A stretch of 62,000 nt of DNA from Nymphaea colorata. Lineage: Eukaryota > Streptophyta > Magnoliopsida > Nymphaeales > Nymphaeaceae. The position numbers and the translations under genes were made by a program. Below, piece after piece: positions 11,958 through 26,900 of this stretch; position 1 is the stretch's first letter, and each line of letters begins with the position of its first letter. Location: contig NC_045143.1 of assembly GCF_008831285.2 (NCBI RefSeq), positions 19,986,854 through 20,048,853 on the forward strand, given 5' to 3'. A model generated the notes under the pieces. That model did not search any database. It was not told where the DNA came from and saw only the letters and a program-made list of their open reading frames with translations.

Positions 11958-14900
11958 GTAGGTTCCTCTTTCAAACAGCGAAAAAATATAGGAAACCGCT
12001 ACCCAAATATCGTGATCTATCTTCCTGGTTTATATTTCAGATTTTAGTATTTCTGTAGGTTCATGCAATGTCAAATTCAGATGTATCATGCGCCCATCTG
12101 TATCTGTTTTGATGATGGATTCTGCTAAGCTGCTGCTATAGTTCGATCGGTATTGATTCTTATCCACGTGGATGTCACAAACACAGAACAAGAATAGATG
12201 CTGCATGAAGAACTTGACATCTAGGCGCACAAAATATGAAAATACATCTAATTAAAAGACCTGAAATTGTTACACCGCACGAATTCAACAACTATCTGCT
12301 GTAATTCCGGGGATTTAGAGGAGAAATGTAATTGCCAAAGTCAATTTAAAGATGTTTTTTTTTTTGCATCTTCTTTTCTTAAACAACGATAAAGGAGATG
12401 AACAATTTCATTTTTGCCACTTTACATTTTGTTCTTGGTTGCACGGTAAAATCTTCTGCAAGTGCATGCCGGATCTTAGTATCTCCACTGACCGATGTGT
12501 AAGTCTCGTGTTATGGAAATCTGATATTGTTTCGTATGACATGGGAAAAAATATCTGACTTGAAATAGCTTAAGGTTGAAGATAGCCCAATTTTCTGTTT
12601 CTCTTTCAATGACAAGCCGTGCGTTTTAATGACCAAACATGATCATGCAGCATCAACATTTTTATGACTGCTTTGATGCAGAAACGAAAAGCATTCTCTT
12701 CTTTGCCAGACTTACCACGTGTTTCATGTTCTTGTCCTTGACATGCCATACATCTTGATCGCTTTATTCTAGATTTTCCATTTCTTGTTCTATCTTTGAA
12801 TTTGTCATCCACAAGGATTGCTAAATCCTGCAAAGTTAAGTTGATGGTCACTCAGTTCATGAGAGCCGTTCTGTGAGCTACTGAAGTGCCGATGAGGTGT
12901 GTTGAGATTTAATACTTCTATATTCAGATAATGAAGTGCCCATGAAGTGTCAAGCAGTGTCCCTGTCCAAAAGTGTTGGACAGTGGCATTTCCACCTTTA
13001 GAATGGTCAAGGTAACCCAGGTTTTGTCATATATGACATCTTATTTTACCAATAGACTCTTGAAGCACTTTCTCATCCCATGCTTTAATTGGAAGCACAA
13101 GGTTAAGTAATTATGGACCATCACCTCAGTTGTTATTTTATCCATGTTAGTAATTGTAACTTTTGTTTACCATGTCAAAAAAGTTGACAAAATTAGTATG
13201 TTTTTCTAAATGCAATCCTAATTTGTGGTGTTTCTTCAATGTTTATGCTTGAGCATGTTCAGAATATGTTACTATGCAGATGCTCGAGTAGATGTAAACT
13301 TACAACCTAATACAACAACAGCTAGAACAGATGCTAGAGTAGAATGTAAACTTATAACCTAATAAAACAGCTAGAAGCATATAGAAAATAAAACGGCTAG
13401 AAGCATGTAGCATTTTAAATGTCTTTTTTCTTTATTCATTGTTGTCGAAGGTTGTGCATCTCTCTGCTTTTGAGGAGTGGTGATGATGCTAATGGTATAC
13501 AAAAGTTTGCCTGCATGTCATGCCCTAAAGAATCTCAATTTCTGGATATTATAGTGAAATGTCGGCTGTTGGTCATGCTGTCACTGTTCGTGATGCTCTT
13601 CGTGTGATTCCAGTTCAAATAGAAGGAGCAACGGCATATGCAGTATCTGGTTTGTTGATTTTCTCCACGTACCTCAATAGTTATCTATTGGTTTTCTTAG
13701 CTATTATGTCCTTGTGGTTTACTATCTTTTAGTTATTATGCAGGATGGTGTATTTCAGTATTTGGCATGACGTGCTATACTCTCCACACATTTGATAAAT
13801 GGGTGTTAGCATCTGCATCATGTCCTTGGGATATATTAATTATCTTCTCTATTCTAGACCACGAATAATGTTCTTGCACCAATGACACTAAGATTGAGTA
13901 AATCACTTGGGTCAGCAACTTTTACATTTGTATTCTCTTCAATATCTAACATCTATTTTCATGTAATATGTTGCCACCATCAAATTTTCTACTTGTACAT
14001 TTGAGCTTTCTTCTTTCCTGATGCACTCTTGAACACATTAAATACATATATTAATTCTTCAGCTTCATGCATCAGCTGAGTAACTTTTTAATTCTTCCAA
14101 GCAGTGTGATGTTTTCTTTACATACTCCCTGAGGAAAAAAAAATGATGACACTTAGAAGGACAAAGCATTTTGTGCATTTTATTTGTTAGTAGAGAGCCA
14201 CCCATCCTAAAGGATGGACATCCCACTTGACTTGTTCATGCTTTCACATTTGAAGTTGTCTCAAAATTCTTTTATCCTGACTTCATTGTTTATCTTGTTA
14301 AACTCAATTCTTCTTGTCATCTTCAAAAGTGAACTTAATCATGAGAGAGAGAATCATTCTTCAAGTTTATGCATTGACCAAGAAACTTTTTGCTTTTTCC
14401 AAGCAATGCCAAGTTTCCTTTTCATTCTTCCTCAAAAGTAAAAAGGAACGGAATGATTGGTACTTGAAGGATGAAGTCCTTTATGCATTTTATTTGTTAG
14501 TAGAGTCGCCCATTAGAAAGCATGTGCATCTCATGCTTTCTCATTTAAAATTGAATTTCCAAATGTTTTTAGTCAGACTTTCTTCAGGATAACCATTTTT
14601 TTACTTAGTGTTACTGAAAATATCATGATATTAATGTGAAAATTAAGGGAAACAAAAAAGAGAAAAATTCGGTGACATTTTGAAAAAATGGAAAAATATA
14701 TTTATCACGTTATCATAATGTTATTTACGTTATTTTTTCTGATTTTTTTTCATTTTTCTATTTTTTAGCATTGATATGGATTCAACTTTAAACTTAAACT
14801 AAATTATTTTTCATCACTAAACATTCCTTTTATCACTGTTATATAGTTTTATTTATCTTTTCTAATTAGTTTTTGATTTATTTCATTTATACCTATTTTT

Positions 14901-17900
14901 TATTTTTTAAGTTTTCTGAGTTTTTTCGGAAAAGACAACTTTGCCAAAAAATGCCCAAGAAAAATCTTGCTGTTAAATACCCGAGAACAACATTTGTGAC
15001 ACTGTTTTTACCCTCTTGTGTTCTCTTCAAATATGGTAATTTCTAGTTTTTGTCTTGTTAACTAAAACATTATTTTCACTGAAAAAGGTGAAAATTACAA
15101 GATTGAGAAAGCAAAGCAAAAGATTAAATAGTGTTGATATTGTAGATTAATGTTTGAATTAGACTCTAAGGCTGGTTAAATAGTGTTTTGTTTTTTAAAA
15201 TTGCGGTGGAACAAAGTTTGGGATTATACAAATCAAAAGTTGATGCTAGTTTTGGTTTTTCTTCTTTATATGCTTGTTTGGTGTACATAAAATGTATCCC
15301 ACGTGGATGGGGAAAATGACATAATTCTAGAAACGAATTGGTTGTCTGTCCATTGTGCCAATTTTTATTGCCGATCAAAGAAGGTGACAATTGCTATTAA
15401 TAATGTAACACGAGGAAAAAAAAATTATCATATCTAATATCAAGGTCTAGTATAATGGAGGCAGGACATTCCTGGTGAGCGTGGGTGCAGAGGAACAGCA
15501 GTATGGGAGTATCCTGATGTGTTCCTTGAAGATCTCAATTTAACCCTTGCTAGAGAGATAGATGTTTGAGATTCAAATCATCATAGGAACCATCAACCAT
15601 CTCAATATCTAAAGTATCTGATGCGCCCTGCCCTTGTAGCTGCTGAAAACTCGCCAAGTTGCAGTCGCTTCCCAAGATCTATTGGGGACGGACACGCCGA
15701 GGGAATATAAAAGAATAGGGACTACAAATCTCGAGCCCAAATCGGACAACAACCATGACTGAATGTATCCCTTAGGACTGATATACAAGTGGATTTTCCC
15801 TCCCAAAATCTCAATCTAATACAATCAAGAGTGGGGTTGTGAGGCTTTACAAGCGTCAACGATACAAAATTTGATCTTTCCTTCACTCAACAATCACATT
15901 CATCCATCCCAAACCATACATACAATCCCTAGAACGAGCAATCCACACCCTTCGCCCTAGGTAAGTCCGGTAGCTTAGGGAATGTGTCCTCGACAACTGT
16001 GCTTTGGAGGATCCCCAATCAGCTACAAGCCCGAAGGTTGGCTGGAAATAGAAGATACACCCTCCCACACAGCTATAGGGGGGGTTCGTATGTACCTTGT
16101 TGGAGCTAGTCCAGCACTCACCGAGGAAGAAGGCCAAACAATCCTTGGTATTCAGCAATACTCCACAACAAACGTCTCCTCGGACAACAGCTGTAGTGAG
16201 CTCCCTGCTGAATTCGTCTTCTCTGGATATACCTCAACTCAACAAAAACACAACATATCAAGAACTGATAAACAAAAGTACAGAAATGCAAGGAGGTTCT
16301 GCACTTCACCGAATCTCAGTGTAAACCCTTGTTTTGATGTGAGTTAGGGGGTAGCAGATGCTGGTTAGACGCCAGTGCACGTCCCTTCAAAGATCAGCTC
16401 CACAACAGCTCGGCCTCTTTATGTTGGACAGTCCCTCCTTGTCGGAATATGGCTGTGACAACAACTTATAGAAATGAGTAGTCACTGCAAGGAATTATGT
16501 AGAGTAATCTGATGATCTCAGGAGGTTAGGAGCGTCACCAAGGATCGAATTGAACCCCTGTGATTGACGGAAAAGGGGGAAACATGTGCCCCGTTCAGCG
16601 CCGGCAGCGCTGTTCAGAATTATAGGTTCAGCTCATTTGCACAGGTGTAGCAGCAACTTTTCGCGACTCATTCTGTTGCCGCAATTGAATCAACAGATCA
16701 AGTAGATGCAGTTCCTGTAATTAAACATAGCTTGAGTCGTGGAGAATGCACCAGAGAATCGATTTCACCCAAATCTATAACAGAAATTGGGGAAACTGGC
16801 GAGAATCCCCCTCGCAAGTGTGAAAAAAGCTTCCAGACCCGTGCTGCTTCAAAAATTCATATCTCCTAGTCCAGATCTCAAAAAATCGTAAAATTTGGTC
16901 TAGAGATTGCCAACATGTATAGGAATGGACGCCCTCCAAATCAGATCTGAAGAAGCTCCCTTTACAAATCACGTTTCATTTGGTCACCCGCCTGAATCTG
17001 CCGAAAACAACTTATCGCAGGACTCTGGCACTATTCTGGAGTCAGTCTCCTTCAAAAAATCATATCTCGGCGTACAGAGCTCCAAAAATCGCGAAATTTG
17101 GTTTGGAGGAAGCTAAGATCTGGAGGATTAGACGCTCCAAAAATCAGCCCCAAATTCGCTTCCAATTGGCCACTCGTTGAGAGAGAAAATCGACCTGAAT
17201 TTTGCTGTCGCCAATCTGCGTCGCCGATTTCCGCATTTTGCCGCCGCACTTCCGATTTACTCCGGTGAAATAACCAAATCAGCTCGGATTCTCCTCAAAC
17301 TTCACTAGAATAATCCTCTAATGATTACGAAGACATCTGAGCCATTTTTGTCCTCAGATCTATTTCCGATTGTCGGGAATTTACAGATTATCAGAGAATT
17401 TTGTCTCTGCGTCTGAACAGGAACTCAACACCTGTTCTTCGTCTTCAATCATCTAATTCCTTGACAGATTCAGCTCCGTTGCTCGCTGCAGATCATTCAC
17501 AGCAAGTAAACATCGATTGCGACATGTAAGAACTGATTCTTAGAAGAATTAAAGCCGATCTAAGCCAGACGTTAGGCGATCTGCCTAAAACAGGGATCGT
17601 TCTCGCCCGATCTCGTAAACACCTCAAATCTTCCTCAAATCCTTCGATCTAAGTTGAATCAGACCGAACTAATATGTTCGTTAGACGAGTGGAACTCGAA
17701 TCGAGCAGATCGTCAGCATCTCCTTCTCCTTTGATCGGGTCAACAGATCAATTCCACGGTAAAGAATCTATAGAGTCTGGATTTTTACCGACAGAGATGA
17801 CCTCCGGCTGTCGTGCAACAGTCTGCAATTCACCCGATCGATCGGCGTCCACGCTCCTCAATCAGGTCTTCCTTCCTCTGCCCTGGCCTCTAGACGTTCC

Positions 17901-20900
17901 TGGGATGAAGAATGCCTGCACCTCGGTTGGATTCATCCGACTGCTCAGAATTCACGTCGCCTGCAGTTTCGGTGGAGTTCCCGGCTCCTCCTCTCTGGTT
18001 CTGCACGCGGTTCTCCTTCTCCGGTGAGTGTTCCTCGTCGGCTAAGTTTTTGGCGCCACAATCCAGCGGCCTGGTCCTCACGCAGGAGAGAAAAAGTCTA
18101 TTTCATTGATTCAAATGTCAAAGATTACAAATTTTGGCACAGTCTCCAGCTTTTATACCGCTGGACTGTCTTGGGTTTAACCCACTGTCTCAGACTGAGA
18201 CAAGTACAAAACCTGACTCAAACAAAACCAAAATAGAAATGAATACAATGACTTGGTCTGGGCTTGAACCCAGCCACGACGCGCTCAAGTTAGCCTGAGC
18301 TCTTGCTTGCTAAACCTGACCCGGACGCACTCCTAGCTGCGCCCGATCTGCCTCGAACTAACCCTGCTGTGCAGTCTTCGTCTGCCCGAACCAGCAACCT
18401 CGGACCCTCGGTCTTGCCCTGCTGACCTCTGATCAGACTCTCGCTATCAACCTGACCACACTCGGTTGCACCTAAGCTCTGATCTGCTGGCTAAACTTTG
18501 CTCGGACCTACTGTGAACTCTGTACACTCGGTCTTGGCTGAAATCGGTCCACTGCATATATCTCTTTTCTACTGGTTAACCTCACAACAGATATTGACGC
18601 CTTCTGCAATCTCCCTCGCCTGCTTGTGCCCAGTGCCTTGCGCTTTTGCCTCGCCGGTTGTAATGTTAACCTCATTACATTCGTAATGGCCTTCCCCATT
18701 CAGCCCGCTTGTCATGCGCTGTACACTTAGTGCTTCGGCTTTGCTCGTCATAGGATTAGCCTCACTTTGCTCAAAACGCCTTAGCTCATCTTGCATCTCT
18801 GCTTGGTTAGCCTCACAATGCCCGCGACATACCCCTTCAGCTAGCTGGTATGTTTCTCATTCTAACTCGACTGCGGATGTGGCATTGGCCTCAGGCATGA
18901 CCTCGCACATGTCTGCAACTATGACAACCTCCTCAGCTGCACTCGGCGGCACACCAAGTGGGTGTGTATCTGTACAGAGTGACGCTTATGGAAGTCGCTG
19001 AGTTGCAGAAACTGAGAAACAACTACAAGATTTAGCTGAAAAGCAATTGTAAAACATTGTCACATCCTGAAAGACACTTAAAAGGCAACCATACAACTTT
19101 TGTACAAAGTTCAAAATATTACGGATGACAGAGATGTGACAACATAATATTCATTCCTTTCATGGCTCTTTTGGGCATTTTCTTGTTGCTATTTATGATT
19201 TGCCATTGGTTAATGGACTAATAGGGTCTTCACTTACTCTTTTTGTTTGGAGTTGGATTCAGTAGAAATCGTGTAGTTGCTTTTTGAGTGTCTTCTGGAT
19301 TGTGACAATGGTTTTATGGTATCAAAGTACAATCCTATCCATCTGAGTCCCTATATGTTATTGTCATCAGCATCATCATCTTTCTTTTGTAAAGAAAACG
19401 ATGTTCAAGCCTACAGAATTTCTCACCATAAAACCAACCAGAACTGGCGGCTAGCCTTCTCCATCAATAGCTCCTCCACCTGTTCAATCATGCCTAAACC
19501 ATGACCACCATGTTTACATGAGTTTTCAGGTGCCCTCTTTCTATTCATACTTGCTGATTATCAACAACAGGAACCCTTTTCCAGGGCTTTCTCAGCTTTT
19601 GGCCTTGCTCCACATCTTCTCCGTCTTTTTGATAGACTCTTTCTTTCTTCCTTCTATAAAGTAACACATTTTTAAGTTTTACCTTCACCATGGATAGACT
19701 GCTAAACATGGTGGGCTGGAACCTGGATCGGCTGAATCTGGTGCTGAACATGGAGTCATGGTGGTTCTACCAGCTTGGATGGTGATGTTGGCATATGAAA
19801 GGGCATCCTTAGTCTTTATACATGCATGTGAGCAGTTTTGCCAAATCTTAATAAAAAAAAAAAATTTAAATTGCCCATTTTCATTTTCTTTTGCTGCTAG
19901 TGGTTAATTGAGATAAATTGATGTGCATCAAGAAAAGGTGCCTAGGAGAGAAGAACTCAAGTCAACTGATTTTCTTTTCCTTGTCACTGGAGCTTCTTCT
20001 TCAAACTCAAAAGTTCATATCACTAACCTTCAGAGATGGCTTCTTTTACCATTGAACCCTTTTTGCAATTTCCTGGAAATTTTATGCAACCTTTCCAATT
20101 ATTCATCTGCATGTTAAATGACATGATTTATTGGTTTTACAAAAATGAAAAGCTGAAAAATGTATTTGATAATTGATAGCATGAGTCTCTTCATTTTGGC
20201 AACTAAATGGAGTCAACCTCCTTCTGATTTGCTAGAAAGCTAACTTTGTTAGGGCTCTTATACAGAATGCATGTCGTATTTTGGCAAATCCTGTTTAACA
20301 ATACAACTTATATCCATTTAACAAGAATAAAGAGGCTGAAGAAATTATGTTTTACGTAGAATGAATTCTTTCTTTTGGCAAATCCCTAACTTTTTCCTAC
20401 TAATTAGGTTCATTTCAGAGTGTAGTCAGGACCTTTATATGGAACAAGTACCAGTCAAATGCAAAAATGATAAATGATTTGCTTGCATGTGGAGCTTACT
20501 TTCCTAATTTGTGTACACTATGATTTATCTGATTAATGGAAAAGGAAAACATAATATTGCTTAATTTTCATGAGTGATATTGAACAAAATATCTACATTC
20601 TTTTATATATTCTTTTAAAAGACTGCCATGTCGGTTACCATTGTTTGTCATTTTCTAAAAGTCATAATGAACCTAAATTTTGGCACACAAGTGCCCTCTG
20701 TTGGAATTTAATTAGTAAGATAATGTCATAATTCATCTCTTTTCTAGTTTTTGCTGACCAAGATTCATTATTGTATTTCAATTTACTCAATTTTCCAAGT
20801 CCTATCCTTTAGTTGTTAGGTGGATCATCTTCAACTTTGCTACCTTTGTATTGGCTTCTAGCTTTTTGTAATATGTTTGAGGATGGGAATGAACTCAATT

Positions 20901-23900
20901 GATCTTTTTTTTTTAATTTCGAATTGGTGTAATTAATGTCGCTATCTCCAATTAAGGATGGCTCCAATTTGGCAGATATTAATCCCGTTTGGTCAAGGAA
21001 AGTTGGATCTTGTTTGGCATCTATGAATTCAGTCTACAAAGGTGGTGGTTGTTGCTAGAAGTATGCAGTCATATTCCTGTAGCAAGGATTGTAAGTGTAA
21101 CGCTCCAATCTCATACACAACTAAACACAAAAAGGAAATAGATACAATTTTTGTTTTTTGTGTGTGTGTATGTGTGTAACGGAAGCAGAACAATCACATA
21201 CCTACGTAGTTGGCGTAGGCCTGATCTGTCTATTCTCTATGTACAAATAACTTGCCTGCGTAATTAGCGCACGACACGATCTATCCTAGCAGTTAATGTT
21301 GCTAATGAAAAACACCTATTAATAAAAAGCATTACTTTATATATGTAACATTTGGCGTTTTGGGGTGTCAGGCTTGATCATGGTCCAGATGCGGACCCGG
21401 AAAGCCACCTGCGTGAAGAGGGAGGCCTGACGCTGGGGGTCTCTCTCTTCGTCTCTCTCACTGTTTGGTGTTTGGCGCATAGGAACAAGAGGTGGAAGAA
21501 GGAGCTGCGGAAGGAGAAGAAGCAAAGGCGACGAAGGTGGTGGGCGGTGGCATTGAGGTAAACCATCCTTCCTCCTGATTTCTCTCTATCTGTTCCGTCT
21601 GCTCTCTCATTCTCGCCCTCTATCTCATCTTTGTTCTCCTGTACCCTCCCCCTTTCTATCCCATGCTCTCCCTCATTCTCTACTCTCTCCCTCTCCCGTT
21701 AGTTTTATCTCGCCTCACCGTCTCTCACTCTCGCTCTCTCTCTATACGCTCCCTCACCCACTCACTTGCCTCACTGACTCCCCTAGTCTCCCGCACTCCC
21801 CCTCTCGTATGTTTTTTTTCCCTCGGCCTCATTCTCGCCCTTTTGTCTCTCCCTCAGTTTCTCTCTATCACCGTCTCTCTCTCCCATGTGTGTCTCCCTC
21901 AGCTGAACCCTCTGTCGTCCTCCCACCTGCTCCCTCATTCTCGTCCAAACTCCCTCGCACGAATTCTCTCTCACGCACCTCCTTCAGCCGAGCCATCTCT
22001 CTCTGTCTTGGTTCTCCCTCTCTACCGAATGCTCTCTCCTCTCATCATACCTCTCTCTTGCCCTCTTTTTTGCTCATTCTCACTCTCTTTAGGTTTGGAT
22101 TAGGCAGTTGGAAGAATACATCTTTTCCCTCATACCAGCAAATAGGGGGTGTTGGTGGCAACGACAGCAGATAGTTTTGGCTTGTGGTGATTGGCTGTCG
22201 GCAGCACTTACAACAGTTGGGATTCTATAAGAAGGGTGAGAGAGGCCTAATCAAGCCTATTTTGTCTAATATTCTCCTTAAGTACATGAATAACTATTGT
22301 TTAAGCATGTTAGATTCAAGATTGAATGATTTAGGATGCACAATAGAGATTTTATTACATTGCAGAAAGTTTAAGACTGTTTTTGGAGGGGCATTGACCC
22401 ATGCTATATTTCTTTGGACTTTGCGATGCTTGTAGGAATGTTGGGTCGCATGTGAAATTACAATTTGAAGCGACGACAAAAGGTTTAAATTATTAGGGTT
22501 CGGACATACGCTAGGGTGCGATAATAATGCTCGTTTCATGTGAATTCGATTAATTTTATGCTCTTACCAAAGCTAAAGTTGTTGTCCTCGAATTGACGAA
22601 GGAGAAATGTAATTGCCAGGATGACGCCTCAACTAAGAAAACAGGTTGAGAAGCATACTACTGATAGGTAGAATCGAGGTCTTAGAATTTAAATCAATTG
22701 GTCATAACCTCGAAAAGATGGAAAAAACTTGTTGGAGAGTTTTACGGGTTGATTCTACCTTTTGACATCCTCTTGAGATGATAACTGCGACTCGATGGTC
22801 ATTTTTCTTACCTAAATATTTTAGAGTGAAGTGGATAGAAGAACTTATTGCTTTGAATTTTTGCAGGCGGATCGGGTACATCGAGAGACAATTTTGGGTA
22901 TTTGTGGAGATGTACAACAAGTGTCGCGGCATTCCAAGCAAATCCCTGCCTGGGGCCAAATATGAAGTGTGTTATGTTCTCAAGTGTGAGTTTTTCGGGA
23001 TCGTTGGATCCTATGATTGTGTTTTGTTTGAATGATGTGTGGTATAACGTGCTTATTGCCTTATGGATGCATGTGTGGGAATGATTGATTGTTTTTAAAA
23101 TATCACGCTATGTCATATGCATGTTAGGAATTATAATTGCTTACGACAAATAGGCAGGGTATCGAGTCGAGTATCTTCTCGACTCCGATTGTGCATTAGT
23201 GAGCATCTTAGTATGATACTTGCATAAGACAACTTCGAGCTAATCAATGATTGAGACTACTCTTCGTGGTTTAGCTAAGTTTTCTTATGAAGTGATTGTT
23301 ATGGTTTTACTGTTGTGAATGTTATGAGATTTTCGTCTATATCGTCGTTGGGAAGTGATTCGACTGAATGGAACTAACAGGTAGAAGTGCCCATAATGAT
23401 TTGGCTAGCTAAAAGTATTGATTGAATGTTTGAATTCCTTAAGAAGGCAATTTGAAGTATGGGTAGACTTGTGATTTGAACCAACCTCGTGCCAATCCTA
23501 TTGTGAATGTGCTATCGTAATGATAAATTAAGAAAGAATAATTGATTGGATGCCAGTGGGTTATGTCAATATGTTTGGGATACGTCCTGCCGTTGCCACT
23601 GGTCTCGCATGCTCGGAGCGCAGGGGGTGCAAGGCCCTAGGATATCATTGTGTGGTGTGTTTGGAGCGTTGGATTCCCGCCTTCCCAACCTGGTTCTCCT
23701 AGGGAAGACTGAACAACTTCCTTTAGAATTTATACATTTATGGTTAATTGATCTACCGCTGCAGCGTGAACAAATCCGTATTGTTTTGGCCCACTACGGG
23801 GGTTGTCTCCCGACTAAAGGCTGTCCGTGGTGTACATGCGCCTGTGTTTCGCACCTACAGGAGCCGTCCATTCATTGAATCAAACGTAAATGAAATGAAT

Positions 23901-26900
23901 GTACATGAATTAAAGATGACTAATAAGTATGTTGATTGTGGCTATTGAGCGGTCCTTATATGTTATGGAATATGTGAAGGACTACTGTGTTAAGTTATGT
24001 GACTACATGCGCATATCATGATCATAGTGATCATGTTTCTTTATATGTTAGATTCCAGACTTGAGCCCTTACCTTAGTGGGTAACAAATTTGTCTGATTT
24101 GTCGTTATATTGCGAAAGCACAACCTTCTGTTGTCTATCTTTTTTAGGTTTTGGTGGACCCAGGGTAGCAAGTTGATTAGATAGCTAAGCTCACAACCTA
24201 TTGGGGAGATTTTGGGTCTATAGTCGTGCCGACGTGTCACGTTTTGTTTCGTTGATGTCTTGTTTTTGTTTAGACATCGATGTTTTGGTTATGGAGGCAT
24301 TTTTGTCATGTATGTCATTGACAAATGTGATGGCATTTTGTATGAACTGGTTTTTTGTTCATAATGAAATATTTGCCCCCCTGTCATTTTGATTAATATA
24401 GCTCCATTTTAATTGTTGTGTCGTTGCACCTCGACGTATTATATCAAAAAAAAAAGAAAAAGAAATTGGGGGTTAGAAAAGTCGGGGTGTGACAATATAT
24501 ATGTTGGAGAGCCATGACTCTCAAGTCTTAGTGTCAAACACCATAAAGTTGTACAAGTATGTACAAACAAAAGTGCATAGGAGAAATGTATATGACAGTG
24601 TCGCATTACTTTCCAACAATCCCCCCATCCCTTCAGTCGCCCGATCAACGAGCACCATCCGTTACAACGTGAGGACCTAATGAAGGCATATAATCATAGC
24701 ATCAATACAACTGTTGAGTATAATGAAAATCATAACAAGATTTCTGATATATCACTTAACATAAAGTTTATGTTTTGTATTGAAGTTTGGTTTACCACTT
24801 CGGCATTTCAACTCTTCGGCATTTCAACGAATCAAACTCAATCTAAGTTACACAAAAACCAATCACATCGGTGACAATAAAGAAAACATATAAATGAACA
24901 AATAAATAAATAAACAGACAATTCAGAATCTTGTGAATTTTTATGATGCATACACATGCCCTGCCTAAATAAGATCACATGATGTCACCCAACTCGATGG
25001 TGTATTTAGGGTGGACTCTTGCACAATGTTCGATTCCAAACACTGAGTCACCAGGAATATTGACATAGTTTGGGCCTTTTGGGGTAACCACTGCCGTGAC
25101 TCACATTTCATTGAGCTCAACAGCATTATTGCATTAACTGCATTCCACAGTTGCTGCCTCACGATAGGGATGGACTCCTCTAAGTAGCCTGAGGAAGGAG
25201 CACTTTAGCAATCCCTGCATTTAGGGAAGATTTCACTCATGGATCCCCGTACCCTTGCACCACCCAACCTGGCCCGTTTTTTGTTGTACAGTTGGGTTCG
25301 ACTTTTTATAGTCGCAACATGTGCCGATCTCGGATTAGTCACTTCCGGTATACTGTGCCACTCTCGAACTTTCTCCTTATACCATCAATGTCACACCCCA
25401 ACCTTTTTAACCCCAAAGAATTTTTTTTTTCCAAAACACGTCGAGGTGCAACAACACAACAATTAAAATGGGGCTATGCAAATCAAAATGACAGTAAGAC
25501 AAATATTCCATTATGTGCCAAAATCAATTCATACAAAAATAACTTCATGATTGTCAATAACACATATGACAAAAATGTCCCTATTGTAACAACTCAATCC
25601 ACTCCTCAGCTAGAGCCCTTGGTTCGGCGGCTCCCAACTCGCCCCCTAGCAGTTTCGGCTTCAACCACAAAATGGCTAGGAACCAGGACAACCAACTATT
25701 TAACAACCCCCCTTATAAGCCTTTGAAGATCCCTCACAATTTTCAATACGGGACTAAATTTTTGTGGTGTTATAATCCACCCCTTTAAGGCACATGCGTC
25801 CGCGCATGTAAGACCCTAAGTTCGAGTGTTAAACTGGCTCTAATACCACTGTAACAACCCGACCCACTCCTGGGCTCGGGCCCTTGGTTCGGTGGAGCCC
25901 AACCCACCCCCTAGCAGTTTCGGCTCCAACTACGAAATGACTACGAACCAGGACAACCAACTATTTAACAACTTCCTTTATAATCCTTTGAAGATCCTTC
26001 ACAATCTTCAATACGGGACTAAATTTTTGGGGTGTAACAATAGCATATGTCACGAGTTCACTAAACAGTTTTAAACCTTCTCAACAACATCAAATCTTTA
26101 CCATGCTTCCTAACCACTTCAATTATTAGTCTCACCATGCTGAAAGATAATCATATGCATAGATCATTGTCCCTCCATATTTGTCATAGACCTTCCCCAA
26201 AATAGCAAAGTCACTAACGTGCATTTCTAATAATCCAATCTTGATTCTAGCATGTTCAAATAATAATTATATATGCACTAACAGAAAATATTAGACAAGT
26301 TAGGCTCGATTAGGCCTCACTCACCCCACTCTTAGAGTCCTAGCTGCTGCAGTGCTCCCGACAACCACCTCAAGTGCTCGACCGATCCCCAAGCGGCTAA
26401 AATTTTACAATGTTGTTGCCACCAATGCCTTTAATTCGCTGTTATGAGGGGAAAGACGTGTTCCCTAATATGTAATTCCATCCCAACAACAGGAAGTAGG
26501 TGAGAATGAGCGTAAGAGAGTTCAAAAAAGAGGTATGCCGTTAGAAGGGGCACTCAACGAAGTGAAAGGAGGTTCGACTGAGGGAGATTGAAGACGAGAG
26601 GGAGTACATGAGAGGATGGGAGTGAGAGGGAGACAACACACTGGAGGGAGACGGTGATGGACAGACAAAGAGAGGGGAAACAAAGAGAGGGGAAATAGAG
26701 GGTTCGGGCGAGGGAGAAGGAGAGAGAAAAATGGTGAGAGTGAGACTGGTGGTGGAGAGAGGGTGCGAACAGAGAGAGGAGAGAGGGTTGTGCAGGTGGG
26801 AGAGAGTGCAGATGGAGAGGGGGATCGAGTTCAGGACAGAGGGGAGAGATAGATAGAGAGGGAAAAGATTGGGAAGGGCAACACGATTTGGGGGAACAGG

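Noticed and set aside
21663-22174. Long open frames in the CT-rich LTR block
   Set aside because: Low-complexity Ser/Leu/Pro translation; open frames arise from composition. The same applies to 26541-27153, 28470-29189 and 31216-31503.
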